From Dehalococcoidia bacterium (GTDB lineage: Bacteria > Chloroflexota > Dehalococcoidia > Lucifugimonadales > GCA-002694895), in the NCBI GenBank assembly GCA_029936815.1, contig JAPYRX010000002.1:62001-126000 (forward strand): DNA of 64,000 nt. The letters are read 5' to 3'. The position numbers and the translations under genes are program-made. The notes under the pieces were generated by a model. It was not told the origin of the DNA and ran no database searches. It saw only the letters and a list, made by a program, of their open reading frames with translations. The number at the start of each line of letters is the position of its first letter. The stretch's first letter is position 1. Below, piece after piece: positions 51,672-61,407 of the stretch.

Positions 51672-52404
51672 TGCTGAACCTATTTCTGTATTCAATTCAG
51701 GTAAATATATAATTATTTCTCTAGAAAACGAAATAATTAGTCCTGAAGAAATTTATTATGACCTTAATTCGATTATACAAGAAATTAATATAAATCAAGA
51801 TATATGGGTAGTGGGATTTGATTTAACAAAAGTGGCAAAAATTTGTGATATAAAAAGTAGTTCTGAATCGTTAAACATTAGTTTAACAAAATTAATTCTT
51901 GAAATTAAAAAACCAGTGATTGGATTAGTAAGCGGTGAAATTTCAAATAGATTATTTGAAATGATCCTCCCTATGGATTATAGAATTACTGATAAAAAAT
52001 CAATTTTTATAATGTCTCAGATTTTTAATGATAACATGCAATTTGACGGAGCTACTCAATTGCTACCAAGGATTATAGGGCTTAATAAATCTAAGGAATT
52101 AATAATGTTTGGTAAGCAAATTAATTCGAAAGAAGCTCATGAAATGGGATTGGTAAATATTATTGTAGATGAAGAAAAGTTAAATGAAATATTTACTCGT
52201 AAAATAGAATTATTAACTCAATTCTCCCCATTAGCAATGCAATTTACCAAAAGCGCTATTAATTTTAGTAAAGATACAAATACTATCAGAGGAATGAATA
52301 TGGAAAACGACTTGTATTCAATTCTTTTGTCTAGTAAAGATAGAACTTCTTCGATTAATTCAATAAAAAATAAAAATAAGAGAAAGCCATATTCTGGAAA
52401 ATAA
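51664..52404 (+). CDS. Enoyl-CoA hydratase/isomerase superfamily protein, apparently degenerate active site
   Basis: C-terminal GLNKSKELIMFGKQINSKEAHEMGLVNIIV is ECH-like; canonical GADL oxyanion motif absent. Confidence 0.7.
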   Translation: MNNAEPISVFNSGKYIIISLENEIISPEEIYYDLNSIIQEININQDIWVVGFDLTKVAKICDIKSSSESLNISLTKLILEIKKPVIGLVSGEISNRLFEMILPMDYRITDKKSIFIMSQIFNDNMQFDGATQLLPRIIGLNKSKELIMFGKQINSKEAHEMGLVNIIVDEEKLNEIFTRKIELLTQFSPLAMQFTKSAINFSKDTNTIRGMNMENDLYSILLSSKDRTSSINSIKNKNKRKPYSGK

Positions 52405-53118
52405 ATGAGTTGGGAATATATAAAATTTGATAAAAACGAGCATGTTGCGAAAATTATTTTTAATAATCCTCAAAAAAATAATGCTTTAAATATACTTATG
52501 AGATCTGAGTTTTCGGAAGTATTAAATGCTTGTAGTATAGACGATGAAATAAAAGTGGTTATTATCACAACAAATTCTGAAAATTTTTGTTCAGGAGCAG
52601 ATTTGTCTGAGTTTAATACGTTTCCATCAATAGTGGAATCAAATTTGATATCGAAAAATAATAATTTATGGAAAGATTTATACAATTTTGAGAAACCCAT
52701 TATTTGTTTAACTAAAGGATGGGTTATTGGTTCTGGATTTGAAATTATAATGTTAAGCGATTTTGTTTTTTCTCATACTAGTTCCATATTTAAGATGCCC
52801 GAGGTAGAATTGTCACTCACTCCAATTTCAGGAGGAACACAGACATTTCTAAATAAAACAAATATAGCAATAGCAAAGGAAATAATGTTATTTTCTGAAG
52901 AAATTGATGTTTACAAAGCGTATAATTTTGGAATTATAAATTTTTATTCTGATGATTATAATATATTGATTGAACAGGTACGAAAATTTACAGAAAATAT
53001 TAAAACCATAGATTTGAAAAGATTGAAAATTGTAAAAAAATTATTAAATCTGAGTACAGAAGAAAATTTATATTTAGGGAAACATTGGGAACAATATTAT
53101 TCCACAACCTTAAGGTGA
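52405..53118 (+). CDS. Enoyl-CoA hydratase/isomerase family protein
   Basis: FNNPQKNNALNILMRSEFSEVL, FCSGADLSEF, GWVIGSGFEIIMLSDFV. Confidence 0.88.
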   Translation: MSWEYIKFDKNEHVAKIIFNNPQKNNALNILMRSEFSEVLNACSIDDEIKVVIITTNSENFCSGADLSEFNTFPSIVESNLISKNNNLWKDLYNFEKPIICLTKGWVIGSGFEIIMLSDFVFSHTSSIFKMPEVELSLTPISGGTQTFLNKTNIAIAKEIMLFSEEIDVYKAYNFGIINFYSDDYNILIEQVRKFTENIKTIDLKRLKIVKKLLNLSTEENLYLGKHWEQYYSTTLR

Positions 53119-53122
53119 TTAA

Positions 53123-54682
53123 GTGAACATTTATGATTTGTTAGATATAACTGCGTCAATATGCCCTGATCGTGAAGGGTTTGTATATAAAGATAAATCT
53201 TTATCCTTTACAGAACTTAGAGATGAAGTGCTAACTCTTTCTCAATCTTTAATAAATTTGGGATTAAAAACTGGAGATAGAGTTTTTTATTTTCATACAA
53301 ATACAATTCGTTGGATAACTATAACGCTTGCTTGTGCCAGAATCGGAGTAGTTCTTGTCCCTATTAATTACAGATCTAATCCTGAAGAATTAAGTTTCAT
53401 GTTAGAAGATAGTACTCCCAAAATCATATTTGCTGGAACGCGTTATCATAAATTAATATCTTCAGCAATTAATAAAATAAGTGCTTCTATTATAAATGTA
53501 AACATAGAAGGAGAATTATCAGATGGATGGATAGATTATAAAACTTTAGTTATCAATTCTGATGTAAATGAAATTGAAATACCGGACAATGACAATAATA
53601 TGGCATTATTAGTATATACAGCTGGAACGACGAATACACCAAAAGCTGTGATGTTAAATCATTCAAGTTTTTGTGAGTTTGCTTTGAATAATTTAAACCC
53701 TGCTGATCCGGAATTTATAGAAATTAACCTTTTATCGGTGCCCTTATATCATGTCGCAGGTATACAGACACTAATTTCTGGAATATATTCCGGAAGAACA
53801 ACTGTTATACAAGATCAGTTTGATGCTTTAGATTGGATGGAATTGGTACAAAAACATAAAGTTAATCGAGTTATGGTTGTACCTACTATGATAAAACAAA
53901 TTATTGATAATCAATATTTTGAAAACTATAATTTTAATTCATTAAAAGTTATAACATATGGCGCAGCTCCAATGCCAATTAGTGTTTTAGTAGAAGCTAT
54001 TCGGAAATTTGATAATGCTAATTTCATCAATGCATTTGGTCAAACAGAGACTGCATCTACAATAACTTCTCTAGGACCTGAAGATCATAAAATTGAAGGT
54101 ACTGATGAAGAAAAAGAATTAAAACTAAAAAGATTATCTTCTATTGGGAAACCATTACCTGATGTAGAAGTTAAAATTGTTAATGAAAACGAAGAAGAAG
54201 TTAAGCCTATGATTATAGGAGAAATAATTGCTAAAGGTGTGAGGATAATGTCGGGTTATTGGAATAATGATGAAGCTACGAAGTCAGTACTGAAAAATGG
54301 TTGGCTTTATACGGGTGATTTAGGATATATTGATTTAGATGGATATATATTTTTATCAGGCAGGGAAAAGGATTTTATTAAGCGTGGAGGAGAGATGATT
54401 TCACCTGAAGAAATTGAACAAATATTATATAGACACAATAGTGTTGACGAAGTTGCGGTAATAGGATTACCAGATGATCAATGGGGAGAAGTAGTTACAG
54501 CAGTTATAGTAACTAAGTCAGGAATTGATATAACTGAAAATGAAATAACTGATTATTGCAAAGATAAATTGTCTAGTTATAAGAGACCTGAAAAAATTAT
54601 TTTTGAAAATTATTTACCTAGAAATTCTATGGGGAAAATTCTCAAAAAAGATTTGAGAAAAAAGTATTCTGATTTATTCTGA
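53123..54682 (+). CDS. Acyl-CoA synthetase (AMP-forming)
   Basis: LVYTAGTTNTPKAVMLNHSS, GQTETASTITSLGP, YTGDLGYIDLDGYIFLSGREKDFIKRGGEMISPEEIE, SMGKILKKDLR. Confidence 0.93.
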   Translation: MNIYDLLDITASICPDREGFVYKDKSLSFTELRDEVLTLSQSLINLGLKTGDRVFYFHTNTIRWITITLACARIGVVLVPINYRSNPEELSFMLEDSTPKIIFAGTRYHKLISSAINKISASIINVNIEGELSDGWIDYKTLVINSDVNEIEIPDNDNNMALLVYTAGTTNTPKAVMLNHSSFCEFALNNLNPADPEFIEINLLSVPLYHVAGIQTLISGIYSGRTTVIQDQFDALDWMELVQKHKVNRVMVVPTMIKQIIDNQYFENYNFNSLKVITYGAAPMPISVLVEAIRKFDNANFINAFGQTETASTITSLGPEDHKIEGTDEEKELKLKRLSSIGKPLPDVEVKIVNENEEEVKPMIIGEIIAKGVRIMSGYWNNDEATKSVLKNGWLYTGDLGYIDLDGYIFLSGREKDFIKRGGEMISPEEIEQILYRHNSVDEVAVIGLPDDQWGEVVTAVIVTKSGIDITENEITDYCKDKLSSYKRPEKIIFENYLPRNSMGKILKKDLRKKYSDLF

Positions 54683-55939
54683 AATTATTTTTTTAAAATT
54701 AGTATACTTCCATAAAGTTTCTGGTATATCAATACTTAAGTCTTCATTTTGAAAAGATTCAAGGATAGCAATTATTATCCTTGGTAACGCAAGTCCTGAT
54801 CCATTTAAAGTATGTAAGTATTCTGTTTTAGATTTGGCAGTTTTTTTGTATCTTATGTTAGCTCTTCTACTTTGGAAATCTGTACAATTTGATACTGAAC
54901 TAACTTCTAACCATTCTTTTGACCCAGGAGACCACACTTCAATATCATAGGTTTTATTTGCGCAAAATCCAAGATCTCCAGTACAAAGTAATTTCACTCT
55001 ATAAGTTAGGCCTAGTTTTTTACATAAATTAATACATGTTTCTAACATGGATTCCAACGTTAAATTTGATTTATCCGGTTCAACATATTGATATAATTCA
55101 ACTTTTTCAAATTGATGAACTCTTTTAATTCCTCTTGTATCTTTACCTGCTGCTGCTTTTTCATTTCTGTAACAAGGAGTTTGCGCTACTATTTTTATTG
55201 GTAATTGATCAGAATGTAATATTTCGTTGCTGTATATATTTGTAATAGGAACTTCTGCTGTTGGAATTAACCATAGTTTTGATTCTTGATCACTGAACAT
55301 TGTGCCCTTAAATTTTGGTAATTGTCCAGCACCTCTAACAACAGATTCTTTTACAAGGTTTGGTAAATAATATTCTTCGTAATCATTATCTAAGTGATGA
55401 TCAAGCATCCAATTTATTAACGCTCTTTGTAATTGTGCAGCCTTATTCTTGAGAATATAAAATCTTGATCCTGATAATTTTACTCCTCTTTCAAAATCTA
55501 TCAAATCTAGTTTTGAAGCTATATCCCAATGAGGCAATGGCGTGAATTTATCATTATCTTTATAATTTTCAGAAAATATAATTTCATTAAAGTCTTCGTT
55601 TTTACCTAATGGCACTTCTGAAGATGGAATGTTAGGTATAGTCAAAAGTATAGAAGTAAGCCTTTTGTTTATTTCACTTAATTTACTCTCATCAGATTTT
55701 ATTTTATCTCCTAATTCTCTCATTTCACGAATAATGATCTCAGGCTTATCTTGCATTTGACTTAATTCTTTCGAAGTTTTGTTTCTATTAGATCTTGATG
55801 AGTCTATATGTTCAATTAATTGCCTTCTTTCCATGTCTAGTTTGTATACATTGTCTAAATCTGATTTATCAACATTTCTGTTAATAAGGGCATTAATTGT
55901 ATTTTTATCTTTATTTCTTAGCAGTTCAATATTTAGCAT
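54674..55939 (-). CDS. serS: Seryl-tRNA synthetase
   Basis: MLNIELLRNKDK N-terminal coiled coil; LIPTAEVPITNIYSNEIL, TPCYRNEKAAAGKDTRGIKRVHQFEKVE, LNGSGLALPRI. Confidence 0.97.
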   Translation of the reverse strand: MLNIELLRNKDKNTINALINRNVDKSDLDNVYKLDMERRQLIEHIDSSRSNRNKTSKELSQMQDKPEIIIREMRELGDKIKSDESKLSEINKRLTSILLTIPNIPSSEVPLGKNEDFNEIIFSENYKDNDKFTPLPHWDIASKLDLIDFERGVKLSGSRFYILKNKAAQLQRALINWMLDHHLDNDYEEYYLPNLVKESVVRGAGQLPKFKGTMFSDQESKLWLIPTAEVPITNIYSNEILHSDQLPIKIVAQTPCYRNEKAAAGKDTRGIKRVHQFEKVELYQYVEPDKSNLTLESMLETCINLCKKLGLTYRVKLLCTGDLGFCANKTYDIEVWSPGSKEWLEVSSVSNCTDFQSRRANIRYKKTAKSKTEYLHTLNGSGLALPRIIIAILESFQNEDLSIDIPETLWKYTNFKKIISE

Positions 55940-55960
55940 TTCAATCCTGTTTTTATTAAA

Positions 55961-57091
55961 TCACTTTGATAATTCTATTATGTTGCTCAACTTCTCAGCA
56001 ATAGTATTGATATCATTTTCATTTACTTCGCCCATGCGGAATATTAAGGATTTAGAGTCATTTCCTCTGGCCCAAATACTTGGATTACCAGATTCTAATT
56101 CTTTGGAAATATCTAATGCATTAATATGATTGTTAAATGTAATATTTAACCCTACTGTAGTCCCTGATATTTCAGGTTCTGAAACTATAATATGTGGAAT
56201 TGGACGTATTAATTTAGTTAATATTAAAGCTTTTTTTTCAGCTTCTTCCATGCGTTCCTCATGATTCATTGTTAACCAAGTTTTTAAAGCTACATAAACT
56301 GCAACAACATCTTCTTTATCCATTTTCATGGATCTACCTATAGTTCTCAATTTTCCGAATTCAAATCCGATAAAACTATGCATTTTTGCAGCATCTATGA
56401 TCTCAGACTTTCCTACAACCATGCCAGTTCCATTAAGAGCACCAAAATACTTGGCACCGTAGGCTACTGCATCAGCCCCCATTTTAGTAAATTTTGACAG
56501 TTTGTCAGTAGGATAAACCTGTCCTGCAGCATCTACTATTACGTAAATATTGTGATCTTTTGCAATTTTGATTATTGTCTCTAGATCTAATGCTTTAGTA
56601 TGATCTCCAGAAGAATTAACGCTTTTTCCACCAGGTAAATAATGAATAGCTAATGTATTTTGATTAATTGCATTTGTTATATGTTCAATTGTGGTTTTTT
56701 CTTTTAATCCAACTTCTATTAATTTTGCCCCAGCAACTTCGATTGCTTTATCATAAGGGACTCTTAATTGAGTTTGGATTATAACTTCATTTTTCATTCC
56801 TGAAGTATCAGGTATTTGCTCAATTAAATTCTTGTTTTTACCTGTCATTGCTCCTGCTGTAGCAAGTGTTAGACCTGAAGCTGCTCCAGGTGTAATCAAA
56901 GCAGATTCGCATCCGATAAGATCTGCAATTAAAGAATTACAAGTAATTGTTAAATCTTCCATGCTTACATAATTATTAGAAGCTGATTCTATAGCTTCTT
57001 TTACTTTACCTGAGGGTGTATTACCTCCAAGAACAGTCGAGTTTCCTAGGCAATTAATAATCTTTTTTACTCCGATTTCATTATATATATC
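55961..57091 (-). CDS. SelA/DgaE-like PLP-dependent enzyme (paralog 2)
   Basis: MDIYNEIGVKKIINCLGNSTVLGGNTP, ITPGAASGLTLATAGAM, VIVDAAGQVYP, DAVAYGAKYFGALNGTG. Confidence 0.8.
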   Translation of the reverse strand, partial: DIYNEIGVKKIINCLGNSTVLGGNTPSGKVKEAIESASNNYVSMEDLTITCNSLIADLIGCESALITPGAASGLTLATAGAMTGKNKNLIEQIPDTSGMKNEVIIQTQLRVPYDKAIEVAGAKLIEVGLKEKTTIEHITNAINQNTLAIHYLPGGKSVNSSGDHTKALDLETIIKIAKDHNIYVIVDAAGQVYPTDKLSKFTKMGADAVAYGAKYFGALNGTGMVVGKSEIIDAAKMHSFIGFEFGKLRTIGRSMKMDKEDVVAVYVALKTWLTMNHEERMEEAEKKALILTKLIRPIPHIIVSEPEISGTTVGLNITFNNHINALDISKELESGNPSIWARGNDSKSLIFRMGEVNENDINTIAEKLSNIIELSK

Positions 57092-57167
57092 CATTTTTAT
57101 TCCTTGAAATAAATGTAACAATTTTAGTTATACTTAATATAATTAAATATATTTAAATTATATTACT

Positions 57168-58010
57168 ATGAATATAGTCGATGTACATACACATTTTTTT
57201 CCTAAAGAGATGAACTTGAACAGGTCTAAATTTTGTAAATTAGATAAAAATTTTAACCTGCTGTATTCTGATGAAAAAATTAATATTCCTACTGAAAATG
57301 AATTGTTAGAAATAATAAATAAATTTCCAAGTATAAAATTGGTAGTGCAAAGTATAAGTTATATTGATTACGAATTATCTAAGTATACTAATGATTTTTT
57401 ACTTGAATTATCCAAAAACTATGATCAAATAAAAGTATTTGGATCAATAAATACGAATTGGGGAACGGATAAATGTATTGAAGAAATAAATAGAATAAAT
57501 CAATTAGGTGCAAAAGGAATTGGCGAATTACATCCTGATATACAAGGTTTTGATATTTTGGATTTCAACGCATTTGATCCAATTGTTGAGAATTTAATTT
57601 CTAATAATATGTTAATCAACTTTCATTCTTCAGAACCAGTGGGACATGATTATAAGGGAAAAGGTAAAATGCTCCCTGATATATTATATAAATTTGCTTT
57701 GAATTATAAGAAATTAAAAATTATATATTCACATTTGGGTGGAGGTCTACCTATTTATTACTTGATGCCAGAAATCATAAGAGATTTAAATAATGTCTAT
57801 TATGATACTGCAGCATTAGATTTTTTATACGATCCTAAAATTGTCAAAATTTTCCACGAAATAATTGGAGAAGATAAAATCTTATTTGGTAGCGATTATG
57901 GATTGATAGAAATTGATAGAGCTATAAATAGTATATTGCAATTAGATATAGATTCAAAAGCTAAAGAGAATATTTTATCTAATAACGCATTAAAATTATT
58001 ATCTTGGTAA
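57168..58010 (+). CDS. Amidohydrolase 2-family (ACMSD-like) metal-dependent hydrolase
   Basis: NIVDVHTHFFPKEM, GIGELHPDIQGFD, LINFHSSEP, IIYSHLGGGLP, ILFGSDYGLIEIDRAI. Confidence 0.87.
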   Translation: MNIVDVHTHFFPKEMNLNRSKFCKLDKNFNLLYSDEKINIPTENELLEIINKFPSIKLVVQSISYIDYELSKYTNDFLLELSKNYDQIKVFGSINTNWGTDKCIEEINRINQLGAKGIGELHPDIQGFDILDFNAFDPIVENLISNNMLINFHSSEPVGHDYKGKGKMLPDILYKFALNYKKLKIIYSHLGGGLPIYYLMPEIIRDLNNVYYDTAALDFLYDPKIVKIFHEIIGEDKILFGSDYGLIEIDRAINSILQLDIDSKAKENILSNNALKLLSW

Positions 58011-58070
58011 TTATACTTAATTAGAATATAATATTGGTATTAATTAATAAGTAAGTGCGGAGGATTGAAA

Positions 58071-58286
58071 ATGGCAGAAGAAACTAATTTCCCTAATTGT
58101 ATGAAATGTAATAAAGGTAAACTATTACCTTTCTCAGATTTTGGTAATCATGGAGCGCCTATTCATTATAAGGCTTGGGTTTGTAATGTCCCTGATTGTG
58201 GTTATAATTTAAAGATAAGAAATGGAGATGTTTATATTGACGAACCCATCGCTAGTGGTGAATCTCACGAACCTCGGGTACGTTAA
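58071..58286 (+). CDS. Small zinc-ribbon-like protein
   Basis: 71 aa, CMKCNKGK...WVCNVPDCGYNLK CxxC/CxxxxC pattern; GGAGG before ATG 58071. Confidence 0.65.
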   Translation: MAEETNFPNCMKCNKGKLLPFSDFGNHGAPIHYKAWVCNVPDCGYNLKIRNGDVYIDEPIASGESHEPRVR

Positions 58287-58298
58287 GATATATAAATT

Positions 58299-59078
58299 TT
58301 GAAATTTTCTCAGATATTTTTAAAGTATCGAATTTTTGAGTTTACAGGTCTATCTTTTGTACTTTTATCAATACTATTATATGGATTTATAAAGTTTTCT
58401 GATAGTGAAATAAACAGTTTAAATAATCAATCAAACATAAATGAAATAAATACTGATGAAATAAATGATTCGAATTTGCAAAATAATTTGAATCATATAA
58501 GTATTATCGGTTCGCAAAATGATTCAAATAATACCATTATAAATCAGTCTGAATTTAATGATTCTCCTTACACTAAACTCCCAACAAACTTTAAACTTTA
58601 CAAAAAATCGATTTTAGATTTTTTAGATGATAATACACCTTTGTCTATATCAATTAAAGAAATAGGATTGAACTCAGATATAAAAGCACTCGAAATAATA
58701 GATTTGAAAGATGCTACGTCTTATGAAACACCTAAAAATATAGTAGGACACATCCCTCAAAGTTATAAACCAGGAGAAAAAGGAAAATCTTGGTATTTTG
58801 GCCATTTGGAAAGTTTTATTAAAAAAGAAGGCAATGTATTTCATATGCTTCCTAAAATTCCAGGATTAATGAAAACAGATCCTTATTTATACATTCATAT
58901 CAAGACGAATTCAAGAACATATGTTTACCATATATATAAAACGGAAGTAGTTCCGCGAAATGATTTAGTACTTGAAATTGAATCTGATATTTCTGAAGTA
59001 ATTCTTGTTACATGCGTTCCTAGTTTTCTTTATCATTCAAGATTGTTGGTACATTCTAAATTAATAGGAACTTATTAA
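58299..59078 (+). CDS. Sortase-family transpeptidase
   Basis: N-terminal TM, low-complexity linker, NIVGHIPQSYKPGEKGKSWYFGHLES, catalytic VILVTCVPSFLYHSRLLVHSKLI. Confidence 0.85.
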   Translation: MKFSQIFLKYRIFEFTGLSFVLLSILLYGFIKFSDSEINSLNNQSNINEINTDEINDSNLQNNLNHISIIGSQNDSNNTIINQSEFNDSPYTKLPTNFKLYKKSILDFLDDNTPLSISIKEIGLNSDIKALEIIDLKDATSYETPKNIVGHIPQSYKPGEKGKSWYFGHLESFIKKEGNVFHMLPKIPGLMKTDPYLYIHIKTNSRTYVYHIYKTEVVPRNDLVLEIESDISEVILVTCVPSFLYHSRLLVHSKLIGTY

Positions 59079-59911
59079 AATAATTTATGCAATCTATCTA
59101 AAATAGAACTATTAACTTCTAATTCAAAACTATCTACTTTATAAGATGAAGTAGCTGTTATTCCGTCTACTCCTCCCGCATCTACAAAGTCTTTAATTAA
59201 TTTTTCGTCTTCCAAAATAGAAGGTAGGAGGGGTTTGTTTGTAATTTTAGATAATCCTGCAACCAATCCATATCCTCCCCAATTTGATGTACTTGCTGGG
59301 ATTAATATATCTGTTTCAGTAATACATGGAGGATTAGATAATTTTTCAGAGTTTTTTATTATATGAGTTAAATTACCCATACCAATTTCGTTTCCACCAT
59401 CTCCTATTCCTATACTAGGAATATTATGATTAAGCAAAAGGTCAGCTTTAGAGTTAAATTCCCCGATTTTTTTACCTCTACTATTGAGGTAGTCACCATT
59501 AATTGTAGGGCCACATCTTTCAATTGATATGATTAGGTTAGGATTAATATCTTTAATCATTTTAGCTGCAGTTATTTTGCTTTCGTTACTATTTTGCATA
59601 GGAAAAATTTCAAGCTTATCGTCTCCAGATAGTACTTGCCTTATAGGAGGTTCTGAAAATTCGTCAGTAACATAAGTTACATCATAATCTAATTTTTTTA
59701 GAGCATTCCCAATGGCTATAGCTCCAATTGGGCCGTCTGTTTCAGCAGCTCTAGCAGAAAGAATATAAAATCCAGTTAATATAATAACTTTATTTGGGTT
59801 TTTCAAGATTAATTCTGCTGCGTCTTCACAAACTGTATCTGAGATATGAGGTAATAACATAGATATTCCTCTTTTATCAAGATCTGATATGATATCTTTT
59901 ATTGTTTCCAT
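59075..59911 (-). CDS. DUF4392 / D-glutamate cyclase C-terminal-domain protein
   Basis: GFYILSARAAETDGPIGAIAIGNALKKLDYDVTYVTDE, SIERCGP, IGIGDGGNEIGMGNL. Confidence 0.85.
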   Translation of the reverse strand: METIKDIISDLDKRGISMLLPHISDTVCEDAAELILKNPNKVIILTGFYILSARAAETDGPIGAIAIGNALKKLDYDVTYVTDEFSEPPIRQVLSGDDKLEIFPMQNSNESKITAAKMIKDINPNLIISIERCGPTINGDYLNSRGKKIGEFNSKADLLLNHNIPSIGIGDGGNEIGMGNLTHIIKNSEKLSNPPCITETDILIPASTSNWGGYGLVAGLSKITNKPLLPSILEDEKLIKDFVDAGGVDGITATSSYKVDSFELEVNSSILDRLHKLF

Positions 59912-59920
59912 GTTTTCCTC

Positions 59921-60715
59921 CTAAATTACTGCAATTGATTCATCTCTTGTGCTTGTGACAAACATATAACCAGGAGAATGGGTGATCATTATTGGTGGTT
60001 TTGATTGTAAAGCAACAGCTTGTGGCGTCACGCCACAAGCCCAAAAGACAGGGATTTCATCCTCTTTGATTTTTGATTTTTCCCCGAAATCTGGCAAGTT
60101 TATGTTTTTAATTCCTATTTCGGATGGATCTCCAATATGTATTGGAGCGCCATGTGTGCCCGGAAATCTGCTAGTTACCTGCACCGTTCTAACAAGATTT
60201 TCTTTGTTTATAGGCCTCATTGATACAACTGTTGGGCCACTAAATTTACCTGCAGGTTCAGTTTTGATATTCGTAATATACATGGGAACTGTTGTATCTT
60301 GTTCAATGTGTCTTAGAGATATGTCAGCATTTAACATTGCAGTTTCAAAAGTAAAACTACATCCAATCAAAAAAGATACTAGATTGTCATTCCAATAATC
60401 TATTATATTTTTTGTTTCAGATTTTAATTTCCCATTTTCATATATTCTGTAAAATGCGATATCAGTTCTTATATCTGCGCCTTTTGCAAGAATTTCAGGC
60501 TCAAATTTCCCAGGCTCTAGTACTTCTAGTACTGGGCAAGGTTTTGGATTTCTTTGGCAGAATAGAAGAAAGTCAAATGCATATTCTTTGGGCAATGTGA
60601 CCAAATTTGTTTGCAAATAACCAGGCGCAACACCTGCAGTGGATTTTAAATATTCGTCCTTACGTACCAAATTCCATAATTCTTTGGGTGTGTTAATTGT
60701 TTCTGTAATATTCAT
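59921..60715 (-). CDS. DUF1445 putative hydro-lyase (D-glutamate cyclase N-terminal-domain type)
   Basis: AGVAPGYLQTNLVTLPKEYAFDFLLFCQRNPKPCPVLEV, IGCSFTFE, VFWACGVTPQAVA, ITHSPGYMFVTSTRDE. Confidence 0.9.
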   Translation of the reverse strand: MNITETINTPKELWNLVRKDEYLKSTAGVAPGYLQTNLVTLPKEYAFDFLLFCQRNPKPCPVLEVLEPGKFEPEILAKGADIRTDIAFYRIYENGKLKSETKNIIDYWNDNLVSFLIGCSFTFETAMLNADISLRHIEQDTTVPMYITNIKTEPAGKFSGPTVVSMRPINKENLVRTVQVTSRFPGTHGAPIHIGDPSEIGIKNINLPDFGEKSKIKEDEIPVFWACGVTPQAVALQSKPPIMITHSPGYMFVTSTRDESIAVI

Positions 60716-60942
60716 GTTTACCTCTTAATACAATTGATCAACATTATTACAGTATATCAAACTTCTAATGCATTTAGATAATTTTATTCTAAAAAAAATT
60801 TAATATACGAAAAACTTTTAAATTAGTTCATTTTTTCACAGTTCAGAATAAAGTGAGATATAAAGGGTGGTAACAAAATCAAACATGTGTGATATTATCC
60901 GATTGAAGTAATTAATTATATTTATATTAATTTTATATTTGG

Positions 60943-61407
60943 ATGTTAGAAAAATATACCGATGACTATATTTTAAATATCATTGAAAACCAACATTGTA
61001 AGACTCATACAATGTTATCATCTTTGCTTACTGTTCAAGATGACATTGGTTATTTGCCTAAAAATTCGATAAATGTTGTTGCTGATTTCATGAATGTTTC
61101 AACTAATGATGTTTGGGGAGTTGCTTCTTTTTATCTGAATTTTAGATTTGATCCCCCAGGGAAATATAATGTTGAAATATGTTGGGGGCCCACTTGTCAT
61201 ATTGGTGGCGCATCTGAATTACAACAAATAGCACTAGAGAAACTTAATTTAGTTAATCAAGGCGACACTGAGGATGGTAAAGTTTCACTCAAATTTAATA
61301 CATGTTTGGGAGCATGTCCTCAAGCACCTCTGATTAGTGTTAATCATAAATTACATGGAAAAATGGATGTTAAAAAATTCTCGAAAATATTGGATAAATT
61401 AAATTGA
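60943..61407 (+). CDS. NuoE-like [2Fe-2S] subunit (NADH dehydrogenase/formate dehydrogenase gamma type)
   Basis: GVASFYLNFRFDPPGKYNVEICWGPTCHIGGASE, FNTCLGACPQAPLISVN. Confidence 0.92.
   Translation: MLEKYTDDYILNIIENQHCKTHTMLSSLLTVQDDIGYLPKNSINVVADFMNVSTNDVWGVASFYLNFRFDPPGKYNVEICWGPTCHIGGASELQQIALEKLNLVNQGDTEDGKVSLKFNTCLGACPQAPLISVNHKLHGKMDVKKFSKILDKLN

Noticed and set aside
55961-57091. SelA as evidence for selenocysteine incorporation
   Set aside because: SelA-like fold is shared with DgaE-type enzymes; no tRNA-Sec, selB or in-frame UGA selenoprotein seen here
58420-58560. Short repeated ATGAAATAAATAC/GATTC-type motifs in the sortase linker
   Set aside because: Low-complexity Asn/Ile/Asp linker coding sequence, not a DNA repeat array or CRISPR
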